A DNA stretch of 23,777 bases. It comes from an uncultured Flavobacteriales bacterium. GTDB lineage: Bacteria; Bacteroidota; Bacteroidia; Flavobacteriales; BACL11. The number at the start of each line of letters is the position of its first letter. Position 1 is the stretch's first letter. The stretch spans positions 1-23,777 of the forward strand of contig CATMIT010000016.1 of assembly GCA_950069165.1 (NCBI GenBank). Direction: 5' to 3'. Below the pieces are notes generated by a model. The model did no database searches, was not told the origin of the DNA, and saw only the letters and a list, made by a program, of their open reading frames with translations. The position numbers and the translations under genes are program-made. Below, in pieces: positions 7,335-15,824 of the stretch.

Positions 7335-10300
7335 ATGCGATTTCTTATCATTATAATAAGTGTTATTTTTCTACCACTAATGGCAGGGGCACAATTTTAT
7401 TATGGTTTGCAAACCGATTTTGGTAAAAGCAGGGTGCAATACAAAGAATTTAATTGGACAAGCTACCAATATGAGCGATTCGACACCTATTATCATAGAG
7501 GAGGAAAGCCATTGGCTCAATATACTACAAAGCAGGCACATCAATTACTTAGCAAGATTGAAAAACAGTTGGTTTTTAATTATGAGAAAAGAATACAGTT
7601 TGTGATTTACAACACTTTCTCCGATTTTAAGCAATCCAACATTGGATACAAGCAGCATGATGAATATAATATTGGGGGAAAAACTCAGATTGTTGGCACC
7701 ATAGTTTTGCTTTATTTTGATGGAGATTACAATCATCTAAAAAAACAAATTGCTGCTGGAATAACCAAAATTCTGCTTAATGAAATGATGTATGGCGGCA
7801 ATATGGCGGATGCATTTACCAACTCTACACTTTTGAATCTCCCAGATTGGTTTGTGGATGGCTTGGTTGCTTTTATTGCTGACCCTTGGAATATGCAGAT
7901 GGAAAACCGGGTAAAAGACAAAATTGGAACAGAAGATTTTAAAAATTTCAATCATCTTGAAAAAGAAGATGCCGTGCTTGCTGGTTATTCTATTTGGCAC
8001 TATATCAGTAATACTTATGGGCAGCAGGCGGTTGCCGAATTACTTTATATGGTTCGCCTTAGCAGAAATATTGAAAACGGATTTCAGTTTGTGTTGGGCA
8101 AGTCAGTAAAAACGATAAATAGTGAGTGGTTAGAATATTATTTTCAGACGGATGTAATTGGAATATATCCTTCTTCCAATCAGTTGCCGATAAAAATTAA
8201 AAGCCAAGAAAAAATCACGCAAATAGAGATAAGTCCCAAAGGAAATAAGATTGCTTTTGTGAGCAATGAAATGGGGAAATACAGAATTTATTTGTACGAT
8301 TTGAAAACTAAAAAACAAACAAAAATTGTTTCTGTTGGGCACAAATTAGATAGAATTACAGATCTAACAGTGCCGGTAATTGCATGGGAGCCAAAAGGAA
8401 AAAAAATAGCATTCGTCACCGAGAAAAAAGGGAAGATACAAATGAACTATTACGATATTTCAAAGAGAAAAACAAACAGATTTGAGTTACAACATTTGCA
8501 AAAAGTGCTGAGTATGAGCTATGATAAAAAAGGGAAAATCCTTTTACTCTCAGCCCTTAGGCAGAACCAAACGGACATTTTTACCTTTGGAGTAGTAGGG
8601 CACAAACTCACCAATATCACTAATGATAAATTCTTGGATTTGCACCCTTGTTTTTCGCCAAATAACGAATTTATTATTTTCAGTTCGAATCGAAAAGATG
8701 ATATTTTATATGAAAATGATGATTTTCTATCTTATAGGGAAAACAATGATTTGTTTTTGTACAACTATAAAACTGAAAGCCCAAAACTTTTACGCCTTAC
8801 CAATACGCCTGAAATTAACGAAACACACCCAAAACCAATAAAAGATAATTTGTATTGGTTTTTGGCGGATGAAAACGGCCTAAACAATCGTTTTAGTGTG
8901 AAAATAGATAGCGTAAAAGTAGAGACAGACACAAGCGTTTTTTATCAGAAAAACTTTACCATTTCTCCGTTTACAAACTACAATAGAGATATTATTTGCT
9001 TTGACACAAAACCAAAAGCAAAGCATTTAGTGGAGGTGCTTTATCTAAATGGAAACTATAGTATTTATGATAAAAAGTTGAGTAGGAAAATTAAAAAACC
9101 AGAGATTAATTTAACGGATTCCTACTTTTTGCAACTAAAAAATAATAAAATAGAAAGTGAATTTGAGCCGGAAAAATCTAATAGAGATTCTTTATGGAAG
9201 GAAAATAAAGTGGATATTCAAAATTATCAGTTTGGTACATTTGATGAAATAAACAACCGAATCAGTAACAAAGAAAATAGTCATTTTTCAGATAATAGAA
9301 AAACAACTAAATTGCCAAAAGCACGGAACTATTTTATTTCTTTTACTACCGATTATGTCGTTAGTCAGTTTGATAATTCCTACATTACAAAATCCTATCA
9401 GCCATACAGCAATTACAAAATGCCACTGTTTTTGAATCCTGATTTTGATGCTTTAATAAAAGTTGGAACAGCAGATTTGTTTGAGGATTATAAAATAATT
9501 GGAGGGGTGCGTCTTTCAGGAGATTTGAAAAGTAATGGCTATATGCTGAGTTTTCTGGATAATAAAAATCGATTGGATAAATCCTATATTTTTTCAAGGC
9601 AAAGTATCAATATGGTAAAAGACAATGCACTGCAAAAAGTCTATTCTTACGAATTAAGAGGTATTTTTAATTGGCCTTTTGATGAGGTATTTAGCACAAG
9701 GGGTTCGCTTAGTTTCCGTAATAATAAAAAAGTTTTCATGTCAACAGACATCATTAATCTTATAAAACCGAACACTTACAGTAATTGGATTACCTTCAGA
9801 AGTGAAGTGGTTTTTGAAAATACCATAAACAAAGGACTGAACCTATATAATGGTGGGCGCTACAAGATTTTTGCAGAATATTATCGCCTATTGGAAGATG
9901 CGAAAACGGATATGATTATTCTAGGGTTGGATGCCAGGAATTATAAAAAAGTAAGTCATTCCATTATTTGGGCAAACAGAGTTGCGGCAAGCACCTCTTT
10001 CGGAAATCAGAAATTGCTTTATTATATGGGAGGAGTGGATGCATGGCTGATGCCAAAGTTTAACCAAGAAACGGATGTGGCGGAAAACGAAAATTATAGC
10101 TATCAAACTTTGGCTACTAATTTGAGGGGATTTCACCAAAATGTGAGAAATGGCAACAGTTTTTTTGTGCTAAATACCGAACTGAGAGTTCCACTTTTCA
10201 AATATATTTTAAGAAGACCCATTACATCTGATTTTATTAATAATTTTCAGATTGTAACTTTTGCTGATTTTGGCACTGCATGGAATGGGGCAACTCCTTT

Positions 10301-10514
10301 TTCAAAGGAAAACCAACTCAACTATGAAGTAATTGAAAATGGCCCTGTAACCATTACCATTGACAAACAGAAAAACCCATTTGTTGGCGGTTTTGGCTTT
10401 GGCGTAAGAAGCAGATTGTTTGGTTATTTCTTGCGTGCCGATTGGGCTTGGGGCGTGGAGGATGGCTATGTATTGCCAAGTATTTTATATATATCTTTGG
10501 GGCTTGATTTCTAA
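7335..10514 (+). CDS. Outer-membrane protein: peptidase-MA-like domain, TolB-like propeller and Omp85-like barrel
   Basis: A 1059-residue exported protein of unknown function. A signal peptide ends near Ala19-Gln20 (MAGAQ). Residues about 35-275 resemble a gluzincin/peptidase-MA-like domain: LPDWFVDGLVAF (169-180) is the helix that follows the zinc site in such enzymes, but the expected HExxH is missing (AGITKILLNEMMYGG at 141-155), so it is probably not catalytic. Residues about 290-560 contain at least four PD40/WD40-like blades (SPKGNKIAFVSN, EPKGKKIAFVTE, SPNNEFIIFSSN), as in TolB. From about 690 the sequence becomes barrel-like; LRGF at 930-933 followed by NTELRVPL matches the loop-6 (V/L)RGF motif of Omp85/BamA proteins, and the end GFGFGVRSR...LYISLGLDF has a C-terminal Phe. 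Classical POTRA repeats were not recognised. The TSUP permease starts 10 nt later. Confidence 0.85.
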   Translation: MRFLIIIISVIFLPLMAGAQFYYGLQTDFGKSRVQYKEFNWTSYQYERFDTYYHRGGKPLAQYTTKQAHQLLSKIEKQLVFNYEKRIQFVIYNTFSDFKQSNIGYKQHDEYNIGGKTQIVGTIVLLYFDGDYNHLKKQIAAGITKILLNEMMYGGNMADAFTNSTLLNLPDWFVDGLVAFIADPWNMQMENRVKDKIGTEDFKNFNHLEKEDAVLAGYSIWHYISNTYGQQAVAELLYMVRLSRNIENGFQFVLGKSVKTINSEWLEYYFQTDVIGIYPSSNQLPIKIKSQEKITQIEISPKGNKIAFVSNEMGKYRIYLYDLKTKKQTKIVSVGHKLDRITDLTVPVIAWEPKGKKIAFVTEKKGKIQMNYYDISKRKTNRFELQHLQKVLSMSYDKKGKILLLSALRQNQTDIFTFGVVGHKLTNITNDKFLDLHPCFSPNNEFIIFSSNRKDDILYENDDFLSYRENNDLFLYNYKTESPKLLRLTNTPEINETHPKPIKDNLYWFLADENGLNNRFSVKIDSVKVETDTSVFYQKNFTISPFTNYNRDIICFDTKPKAKHLVEVLYLNGNYSIYDKKLSRKIKKPEINLTDSYFLQLKNNKIESEFEPEKSNRDSLWKENKVDIQNYQFGTFDEINNRISNKENSHFSDNRKTTKLPKARNYFISFTTDYVVSQFDNSYITKSYQPYSNYKMPLFLNPDFDALIKVGTADLFEDYKIIGGVRLSGDLKSNGYMLSFLDNKNRLDKSYIFSRQSINMVKDNALQKVYSYELRGIFNWPFDEVFSTRGSLSFRNNKKVFMSTDIINLIKPNTYSNWITFRSEVVFENTINKGLNLYNGGRYKIFAEYYRLLEDAKTDMIILGLDARNYKKVSHSIIWANRVAASTSFGNQKLLYYMGGVDAWLMPKFNQETDVAENENYSYQTLATNLRGFHQNVRNGNSFFVLNTELRVPLFKYILRRPITSDFINNFQIVTFADFGTAWNGATPFSKENQLNYEVIENGPVTITIDKQKNPFVGGFGFGVRSRLFGYFLRADWAWGVEDGYVLPSILYISLGLDF

Positions 10515-10524
10515 AAAAACAAAT

Positions 10525-10893
10525 ATGACAATTACTACTATAATTATTCTTATTGTAATCGGACTTTTAGCTGGTATTTTAAGCGGAATTGTAGGAATTG
10601 GCGGAGGTCTTATTATGATTCCAATGCTGATTTTATTTCTAGGACTTTCACAGCATTCTGCACAAGGAACATCATTAGCAGTAATGCTTCCTCCAATCGG
10701 AATTTTAGCCGCCATGAACTATTACAAAGCTGGTTTTGTGGAATGGAAATTTGCACTTATTATTGCAGCAACTTTTATTATTGGAGGGTATTTTGGTTCC
10801 AAGTTTTCGGTAAGTGTATCGGCTGTTGTGCTTCAAAAGATTTTTGGTGTAGTGTTGCTTGTGGCAGCAATAAAAATGATTTTTGGAAAGTGA
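10525..10893 (+). CDS. Half-size TSUP (TauE/SafE) membrane permease
   Basis: A 122-residue membrane protein of the TauE/SafE (TSUP) family, whose members export or import small anions such as sulfite or sulfoacetate. GILSGIVGIGGGLIMIPML at the start and the HSAQGTSLAVMLPP block are the family marks; three to four hydrophobic segments follow, with a closing VLQKIFGVVLLVAAIKM helix. Full TSUP proteins are about twice as long and arise from an internal repeat, so this half-size form probably works as a dimer. The frame opens further upstream at 10420, but that part lies inside the preceding gene; I use the ATG at 10525. Its stop overlaps the GTG start of the amidohydrolase. The substrate cannot be told from sequence. 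Confidence 0.85.
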   Translation: MTITTIIILIVIGLLAGILSGIVGIGGGLIMIPMLILFLGLSQHSAQGTSLAVMLPPIGILAAMNYYKAGFVEWKFALIIAATFIIGGYFGSKFSVSVSAVVLQKIFGVVLLVAAIKMIFGK

Positions 10894-12071
10894 GTTTGAA
10901 AGAAAAAATAAAAGAATTATCGGCAGAATTATTGCCTCAAATTATTGAAATAAGGCGAACTATTCATCAAAACCCTGAGTTATCCTTTCAAGAATATGAA
11001 ACTTCCAAATATATCAAATCTGTTTTAACCGATTGGGATATTCCTTTTCAGGATGGTATTGCCGATACAGGAATTGTTGTATTATTAAAAGGAAACAAGC
11101 CGGAAAAAAGTTGCACAGCTCTAAGAGCAGATTTTGACGCCTTGCCTATCAAGGAAGAAAATGAGGTGGAATATTGTTCCAAAAATGATGGCGTGATGCA
11201 CGCTTGCGGACATGATGCGCATACGGCTTCTTTATTAGGAACTCTTAAAATATTGCATACAGTACAATCCCAGTGGGAGGGAAGTGTAAAATTTATTTTC
11301 CAGCCAGCAGAAGAACGACTTCCCGGAGGAGCAAAACAGATGATTGCAGAAGGCGTGTTGGAAAATCCTAAGGTTAATGGTATGTTCGGTCAGCATGTTT
11401 TCCCTGATTTGGAAGTAGGAAAAGTGGGCTTTAAAGCTGGCATGTATATGGCATCTACTGATGAGTTGCACATTACAATTTTAGGAAAAGGAGGGCATGC
11501 GGCATTGCCTGAAAAAAATAAAAACCCTATAAAAGTAGCTTCCAAATTGGTATCGGATTTATACGATTATTTCGATACGCAAAAAGATACGCCTTCTGTT
11601 TTTTCTATTGGGTTTATTGAAGGGATTGGTTCAACCAATGTAGTTCCCGATAAAGTAAAAATGATGGGAACCCTGCGAGTAATGGATGAAGATTGGCGAG
11701 CAAATGCACACAAAAAAATGATAGAGATTTCTTCAAATTTGGGCAAAAAACACAATGTAGAAATTGATTTTGAAATTAGAAAAGGCTATCCTTTTTTGGA
11801 AAATGATATTCCACTTACTAAAAAGGCAATTGAATGCGCAAAGCAGTATTTGGGTGAAGAAAATGTAGCTCTTTTACCAATAAGGATGACAGCAGAAGAT
11901 TTTTCCTATTATTCCCAAAAAGTACCTTCTTGTTTCTACCGACTAGGAACAGCCAATAAAGAAAAAGGAATTACACATGGTTTGCACACTTCCCGTTTTA
12001 ATATTGATGAAAATGCACTGGAAATAGGGATGGGCTTAATGGCCTTTTTGGCCACTGAAAATCTTAACTAA
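10890..12071 (+). CDS. M20-family amidohydrolase (N-acyl-amino-acid / hippurate hydrolase type)
   Basis: A 393-residue zinc-dependent amidohydrolase of the M20D group, which remove acyl groups from N-acylated amino acids. Seen: an N-terminal IRRTIHQNPELSFQE, LRADFDALPIKEE (79-90), metal motif HACGHDAHTA (104-113), FQPAEER (138-143) with the catalytic Glu, GQHVFPDLEVGKVG with a metal His169, the dimerisation-domain histidine in GKGGHAALP, and the C-terminal GLHTSRFN. No ATG gives a sensible N-terminus: the longer frame from 10743 runs through the TSUP gene. I choose GTG at 10890, which overlaps the TSUP stop (GTGA); TTG at 10896 is the alternative. The 3' end overlaps the convergent flavoprotein gene by 8 nt. 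Confidence 0.92.
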   Translation: MSLKEKIKELSAELLPQIIEIRRTIHQNPELSFQEYETSKYIKSVLTDWDIPFQDGIADTGIVVLLKGNKPEKSCTALRADFDALPIKEENEVEYCSKNDGVMHACGHDAHTASLLGTLKILHTVQSQWEGSVKFIFQPAEERLPGGAKQMIAEGVLENPKVNGMFGQHVFPDLEVGKVGFKAGMYMASTDELHITILGKGGHAALPEKNKNPIKVASKLVSDLYDYFDTQKDTPSVFSIGFIEGIGSTNVVPDKVKMMGTLRVMDEDWRANAHKKMIEISSNLGKKHNVEIDFEIRKGYPFLENDIPLTKKAIECAKQYLGEENVALLPIRMTAEDFSYYSQKVPSCFYRLGTANKEKGITHGLHTSRFNIDENALEIGMGLMAFLATENLN

Positions 12072-12579
12072 TCAACTTTTTCCCAATGCTAGAAAACTCC
12101 TCAGCAAATAGCTTTATTCTATCTTTCAAATCATCATTTGATATGGTGTCGTCTTCAAAATCTTTTCCTGTTGCATACACAATTCTAGGCAGTTGTATCA
12201 TGCGCCATTCATTCATGCAAATTTGTGTAAGGTGCATGGTAGAAAGGTAACTTCTTTCTCCGCCAGCTGCACATATAATTCCAAAAAACTTCCCTTCTAC
12301 GCCACCGCAACAGCCGTCTAAAATTATTTTCAAGCCGTCATTTACCGAATAAGAATGCACGCCCATTCCAAAAATAATATTGTCTGTTTCTGCTACTTTC
12401 TGGCTTAGTTCCTCCATGGATGGAGTAGGGCCTTTATAAAAGGGGAGTAGTTCCATTTCTCTGGCATCCACCAATTCTGTATTCACTCCTTTTTCTTGCA
12501 ATAAGGAATGTATTGCTTTACAAAGAATAAAAGAACGGGATGTTTTTGATAAAGAAGAAGATATAATTAGTGTATTCAT
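12064..12579 (-). CDS. NADPH-dependent FMN reductase-like flavoprotein
   Basis: A 171-residue flavodoxin-fold protein of the NADPH-dependent FMN reductase family. The N-terminal MNTLIISSSLSKTSRS is the first strand and FMN phosphate-binding loop; MELLPFYKG, the FGMGVHSYSVNDGLKIILD segment (the usual P-x-Y-N/S loop region) and GIICAAGGERSYLS are the other flavin-contacting parts. A role in quinone, flavin or azo-compound reduction is possible; the specific substrate is unknown. It starts 4 nt after the recQ stop and is likely co-transcribed with it. The frame stays open upstream to 12657 within recQ, but only the ATG at 12579 gives a family-like start. Confidence 0.85.
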   Translation of the reverse strand: MNTLIISSSLSKTSRSFILCKAIHSLLQEKGVNTELVDAREMELLPFYKGPTPSMEELSQKVAETDNIIFGMGVHSYSVNDGLKIILDGCCGGVEGKFFGIICAAGGERSYLSTMHLTQICMNEWRMIQLPRIVYATGKDFEDDTISNDDLKDRIKLFAEEFSSIGKKLIS

Positions 12580-12583
12580 ATTT

Positions 12584-14767
12584 TTAGTTGCCCATGTGAG
12601 ATATAAACTGAATGCGCGACATTCTGAGTTCCTCATCCGTGTATTCGTCTTCATCAAATTCTTCTCTTAATTCCTGAAAAGATGCTTCATCCGATTCGGT
12701 TAATACCTCATCAAGTTCCTCTATTTGGCAATCTTCCAGTATTTCATTGATAAGGTAAGACAGATTTATTTTTGTTCCAGAATCAACAATGGTTTCTATT
12801 TCCGTTAGCAAATCATCTACTGTAATTCCTTTTCCTGAAGCAATATCTGATAAAGGTAATTTTTTATCAATATTTTGAATAATATAAATTTTATTGCTCG
12901 ATTTATTAGCCAATGACCTTACCACCATATCTGATGGTCTTTCAATCTCATTTTCTTCCACATAATTTTTGATAATATCAATGAAAGATTGTCCATATTT
13001 TTTTGCTTTTCCTTGCCCAACCCCCTGAATTTGGCCCATTTCTTCCATAGTTATTGGGTATTGGTTTGCCATATCGATAAGGGAAGGTTCCAGAAAAATA
13101 ATAGGAGGGGGCAAACCCTTTGCTTTTGCTATTTTCTTTCGGTGGTCTTTTAGTATTTTAAAGAGCATCATATCGCTAGCAGTGCCTTTTTGTTGTCCTG
13201 AAGATTCTGTTTTTAACTGATCATAATCATGATCTTCTGTAAGTTGGAAAGTGTAAGGTTTCTTCAAGAAATCTTTTCCTTGATCAGTTACTTTTAAGAT
13301 TCCATAGGTTTCAATTTCTTTAGTTATAAGCCCTTTTACATAGGTCTGCCTTATTACTGCATGCCAAAATTCTTTGCTCTTGTCAGTTCCGCTAGCAAAT
13401 ACATCACTTATAAGCATGGCATGTTGCTTAATTAAGCTATTGCTCTCGCCAACCAATACTTTCACGGTTTCTTTGGCTTTAAAACTTTCATTACAAGCCA
13501 ACATTGTTTCCATCAATTTTTTTACATAATCTTTACCTTCAAATTTTGGTTTAGGATGTTTGCAATTATCACACATCTCCTCACATTTACTTTCGTCAAA
13601 TTTTTCACCAAAGTAATGTAAAAGGTATTTTCTTCTGCACATTGAAGTCTCAGCATAGGATATGGTTTCTAATATTAATAATCTTCCCACTTCCACTTCT
13701 GAAACGGGTTTTCCGTGTAAGAAATTTTCTAATTTTTCAATATCCTTATAACTGTAAAAAGTGACGCAAATACCTTCTCCACCATCCCTTCCGGCTCGCC
13801 CTGTTTCCTGATAATAGCCTTCCAGACTTTTAGGAATATCATGATGTATTACAAAGCGGATATCGGGTTTGTCAATTCCCATACCGAAAGCAATTGTAGC
13901 TACAATCACATCTGCATCTTCCATCAAAAAAGCATCTTGGTGTTTCACCCTGACTTTACTGTCAAGCCCTGCATGATAGGGGAGCGCATTGATGCCATTT
14001 ACTTGCAGAGTTTCGGCAATTTCTTCTACTTTTTTTCTGCTCAAACAATAAATAATTCCCGATTTTCCTGTGTGTTGTTTTATAAATTTAATGATTTCCT
14101 TCTCCACATTTATTTTTGGTCGGATATCATAAAACAGATTTTCTCTGTTAAAAGAATCTAAATATAGTTTTGCATTCTCTAATTTCAGATTTTTTTGAAT
14201 ATCCTGCTGCACTTTTGGAGTAGCAGTTGCAGTTAGAGCTATAATTGGCTTTCTTCCAATATTGTCAATTATTTGTCTTAGTTTTCTGTATTCTGGCCTA
14301 AAATCATGCCCCCATTCTGAGATACAATGTGCTTCATCAACAGCATAAAATGAAATCTTAATGGTTCTGAAAAATAAAATATATTCTTCCTTGGTGAGGG
14401 ATTCTGGCGCTACATACAATAGTTTCGTTTTCCCTGATGAAAGGTCATCTTTTACCTCTTGCACTTGTTGTTTATTTAAGGATGAATTTAGAACATGAGC
14501 AATACGATCATCTTCATTAAAGCCCCTTAGGGCATCCACTTGGTTTTTCATCAGTGCAATAAGCGGTGAAACAATAATAGCCACCCCTTCATCAATAAGG
14601 GCAGGAAGTTGATAGCACATGGATTTTCCTCCTCCTGTTGGCATTATTACCAGGGAGTCGTTACCAGCTTGCAGGTTTTTAATTATTTCCTCTTGTCGAC
14701 CTTTAAAACTGCTAAAACCAAAAATCTTTTTTAAGTGCTCGTGTAATGTAAGTAGAGATTTACTCAT
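12584..14767 (-). CDS. recQ: ATP-dependent DNA helicase RecQ
   Basis: A 727-residue 3'-5' DNA helicase for recombination and replication-fork repair. Motifs in order: the Q-motif-like FGFSSFKGRQEEII, Walker A MPTGGGKS (42-49), Walker B DEAH (144-147), ALTATATP motif III, the helicase C-domain GYYQETGRAGRDG, the zinc-binding RQC part with MCRRKYLLHYFGE and CEEMCDNC (four Cys), a winged-helix region, and an HRDC domain around 545-620 (PITMEEMGQIQGVGQGKAKKYG). After it comes an extended C-terminal tail of about 100 residues, strongly acidic at the end, also common in Bacteroidota RecQ. The start at 14767 gives MSKSLLTLHEHLKKIFGF, as in relatives. It is divergent from kdsD. Confidence 0.96.
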   Translation of the reverse strand: MSKSLLTLHEHLKKIFGFSSFKGRQEEIIKNLQAGNDSLVIMPTGGGKSMCYQLPALIDEGVAIIVSPLIALMKNQVDALRGFNEDDRIAHVLNSSLNKQQVQEVKDDLSSGKTKLLYVAPESLTKEEYILFFRTIKISFYAVDEAHCISEWGHDFRPEYRKLRQIIDNIGRKPIIALTATATPKVQQDIQKNLKLENAKLYLDSFNRENLFYDIRPKINVEKEIIKFIKQHTGKSGIIYCLSRKKVEEIAETLQVNGINALPYHAGLDSKVRVKHQDAFLMEDADVIVATIAFGMGIDKPDIRFVIHHDIPKSLEGYYQETGRAGRDGGEGICVTFYSYKDIEKLENFLHGKPVSEVEVGRLLILETISYAETSMCRRKYLLHYFGEKFDESKCEEMCDNCKHPKPKFEGKDYVKKLMETMLACNESFKAKETVKVLVGESNSLIKQHAMLISDVFASGTDKSKEFWHAVIRQTYVKGLITKEIETYGILKVTDQGKDFLKKPYTFQLTEDHDYDQLKTESSGQQKGTASDMMLFKILKDHRKKIAKAKGLPPPIIFLEPSLIDMANQYPITMEEMGQIQGVGQGKAKKYGQSFIDIIKNYVEENEIERPSDMVVRSLANKSSNKIYIIQNIDKKLPLSDIASGKGITVDDLLTEIETIVDSGTKINLSYLINEILEDCQIEELDEVLTESDEASFQELREEFDEDEYTDEELRMSRIQFISHMGN

Positions 14768-14795
14768 ACAATCATTAATATTTTTCTAAAAGTAA

Positions 14796-14803
14796 TACTT
14801 TTG
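14796..14803 (+). promoter_or_regulatory. Likely -7 box of the kdsD-tatC-lptB-hldD operon
   Basis: TACTTTTG is an exact TAnnTTTG in the 91-nt gap between divergent recQ and kdsD, 55 nt before the kdsD start. No TTTG is clear at -33. The opposite strand carries a near match (TACTTTTA) that could serve recQ. Confidence 0.4.
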
Positions 14804-14858
14804 CATAAAATACAACAAGAAATAAAAATAATATTATTTAGTTAAAATAATAAAAAAA

Positions 14859-15824
14859 TTGAAATCATTTTCACAAATATTAGATATTGCTAAATCGGTT
14901 ATCCGATTAGAATCTGTTTCGATAGCGGAACTTAGTGATAAATTAAATGATGATTTTGCCAAAGCAGTTGAACTTATATTATCATCTAATGGAAGAGTAA
15001 TAGTAGCGGGAGTAGGAAAATCCGCCAATATCGCCAGTAAAATAGTGGCTACTTTTAATTCCACTGGCCAACCAGCTGTCTTTTTGCATGCCGGAGATGC
15101 CATTCATGGCGACTTAGGAAATATTCAAGAAAATGATGTTGTTATTTGTATTTCAAAAAGCGGAAATACATCCGAAATAAAATATTTGTTGCCACTTATT
15201 AAAAATATGGGAAACAAAATTGTTGCTATTTGTGGAAATAATGATTCTTATCTTGCAAAAGAGGCCGATTGCGTGTTGGATGCAACTGTTAAAAAAGAGG
15301 CTTGCCCAAATAATTTAGCACCTACTTCAAGCACAACTGCTCAACTGGTTTTAGGGGATGCCCTGGCAATTTGTCTTTTAGAATGTAAAAATTTCACCGA
15401 TAAAGATTTTGCTCGCTTTCATCCTGGGGGTGTTTTAGGAAAAAAACTTTTCTTGAAAGTAAATGATATTGCAAAAAATAATGAAGCTCCATTTGTGCAA
15501 AGCCATGAAAACATCAAAAATGTAATTATTGAAATTTCCAGGAAAAGATTGGGTGCAACAGCCGTTTTAGATGGGAAAAAACTTGTAGGAATAATTACAG
15601 ACGGAGATTTAAGAAGGATGCTGGAAAAAGGAAAAAAGATAGAGGAAGTCCTTGCAAAAGATATAATGAATAAAAACCCAAAAATGATTAATGCTTCTGA
15701 GTTGGCTATTGAAGCACTTAAAATGATGGAGCAAAATAATATCAGCCAATTGCTTGTCGTTGAGAAAGAGAATTATATTGGGATTATCCACATACACGAT
15801 ATACTTAAAGAGGGAATAGCTTAA
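14859..15824 (+). CDS. kdsD: Arabinose-5-phosphate isomerase (KpsF/GutQ family), TTG start
   Basis: Isomerises ribulose-5-phosphate to arabinose-5-phosphate, the first step to Kdo of the LPS core. The 321 residues comprise a SIS sugar-isomerase domain (about 1-190; GVGKSANIASKIVAT, HAGDAIHGDLGNI, ISKSGNTSEI, LAPTSSTTAQLVLGDALA, FHPGGVLGKKL) and two CBS domains (about 200-321; GATAVLDGKKLVGIITDGDLRR and NISQLLVVEKENYIGIIHIHDIL). The only usable start is TTG at 14859: a stop lies in frame at 14829 and the next internal Met is far inside the SIS domain. The downstream tatC ATG follows the stop directly. Close relatives include GutQ, but the LPS-gene neighbours favour the Kdo role. Confidence 0.94.
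   Translation: MKSFSQILDIAKSVIRLESVSIAELSDKLNDDFAKAVELILSSNGRVIVAGVGKSANIASKIVATFNSTGQPAVFLHAGDAIHGDLGNIQENDVVICISKSGNTSEIKYLLPLIKNMGNKIVAICGNNDSYLAKEADCVLDATVKKEACPNNLAPTSSTTAQLVLGDALAICLLECKNFTDKDFARFHPGGVLGKKLFLKVNDIAKNNEAPFVQSHENIKNVIIEISRKRLGATAVLDGKKLVGIITDGDLRRMLEKGKKIEEVLAKDIMNKNPKMINASELAIEALKMMEQNNISQLLVVEKENYIGIIHIHDILKEGIA

Noticed and set aside
10743..10889. Upstream extension of the amidohydrolase to an ATG at 10743
   Set aside because: These 49 codons read through the TSUP gene in another frame, giving a Cys/Trp-rich sequence with no family likeness.
12580..12657. Upstream extension of the FMN reductase-like frame
   Set aside because: It overlaps the recQ 3' end; the flavodoxin fold begins at the ATG at 12579.
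13841..14161. Plus-strand frame of 106 residues inside recQ
   Set aside because: Antisense shadow of the RecQ helicase domain; no start context, motif or signal.
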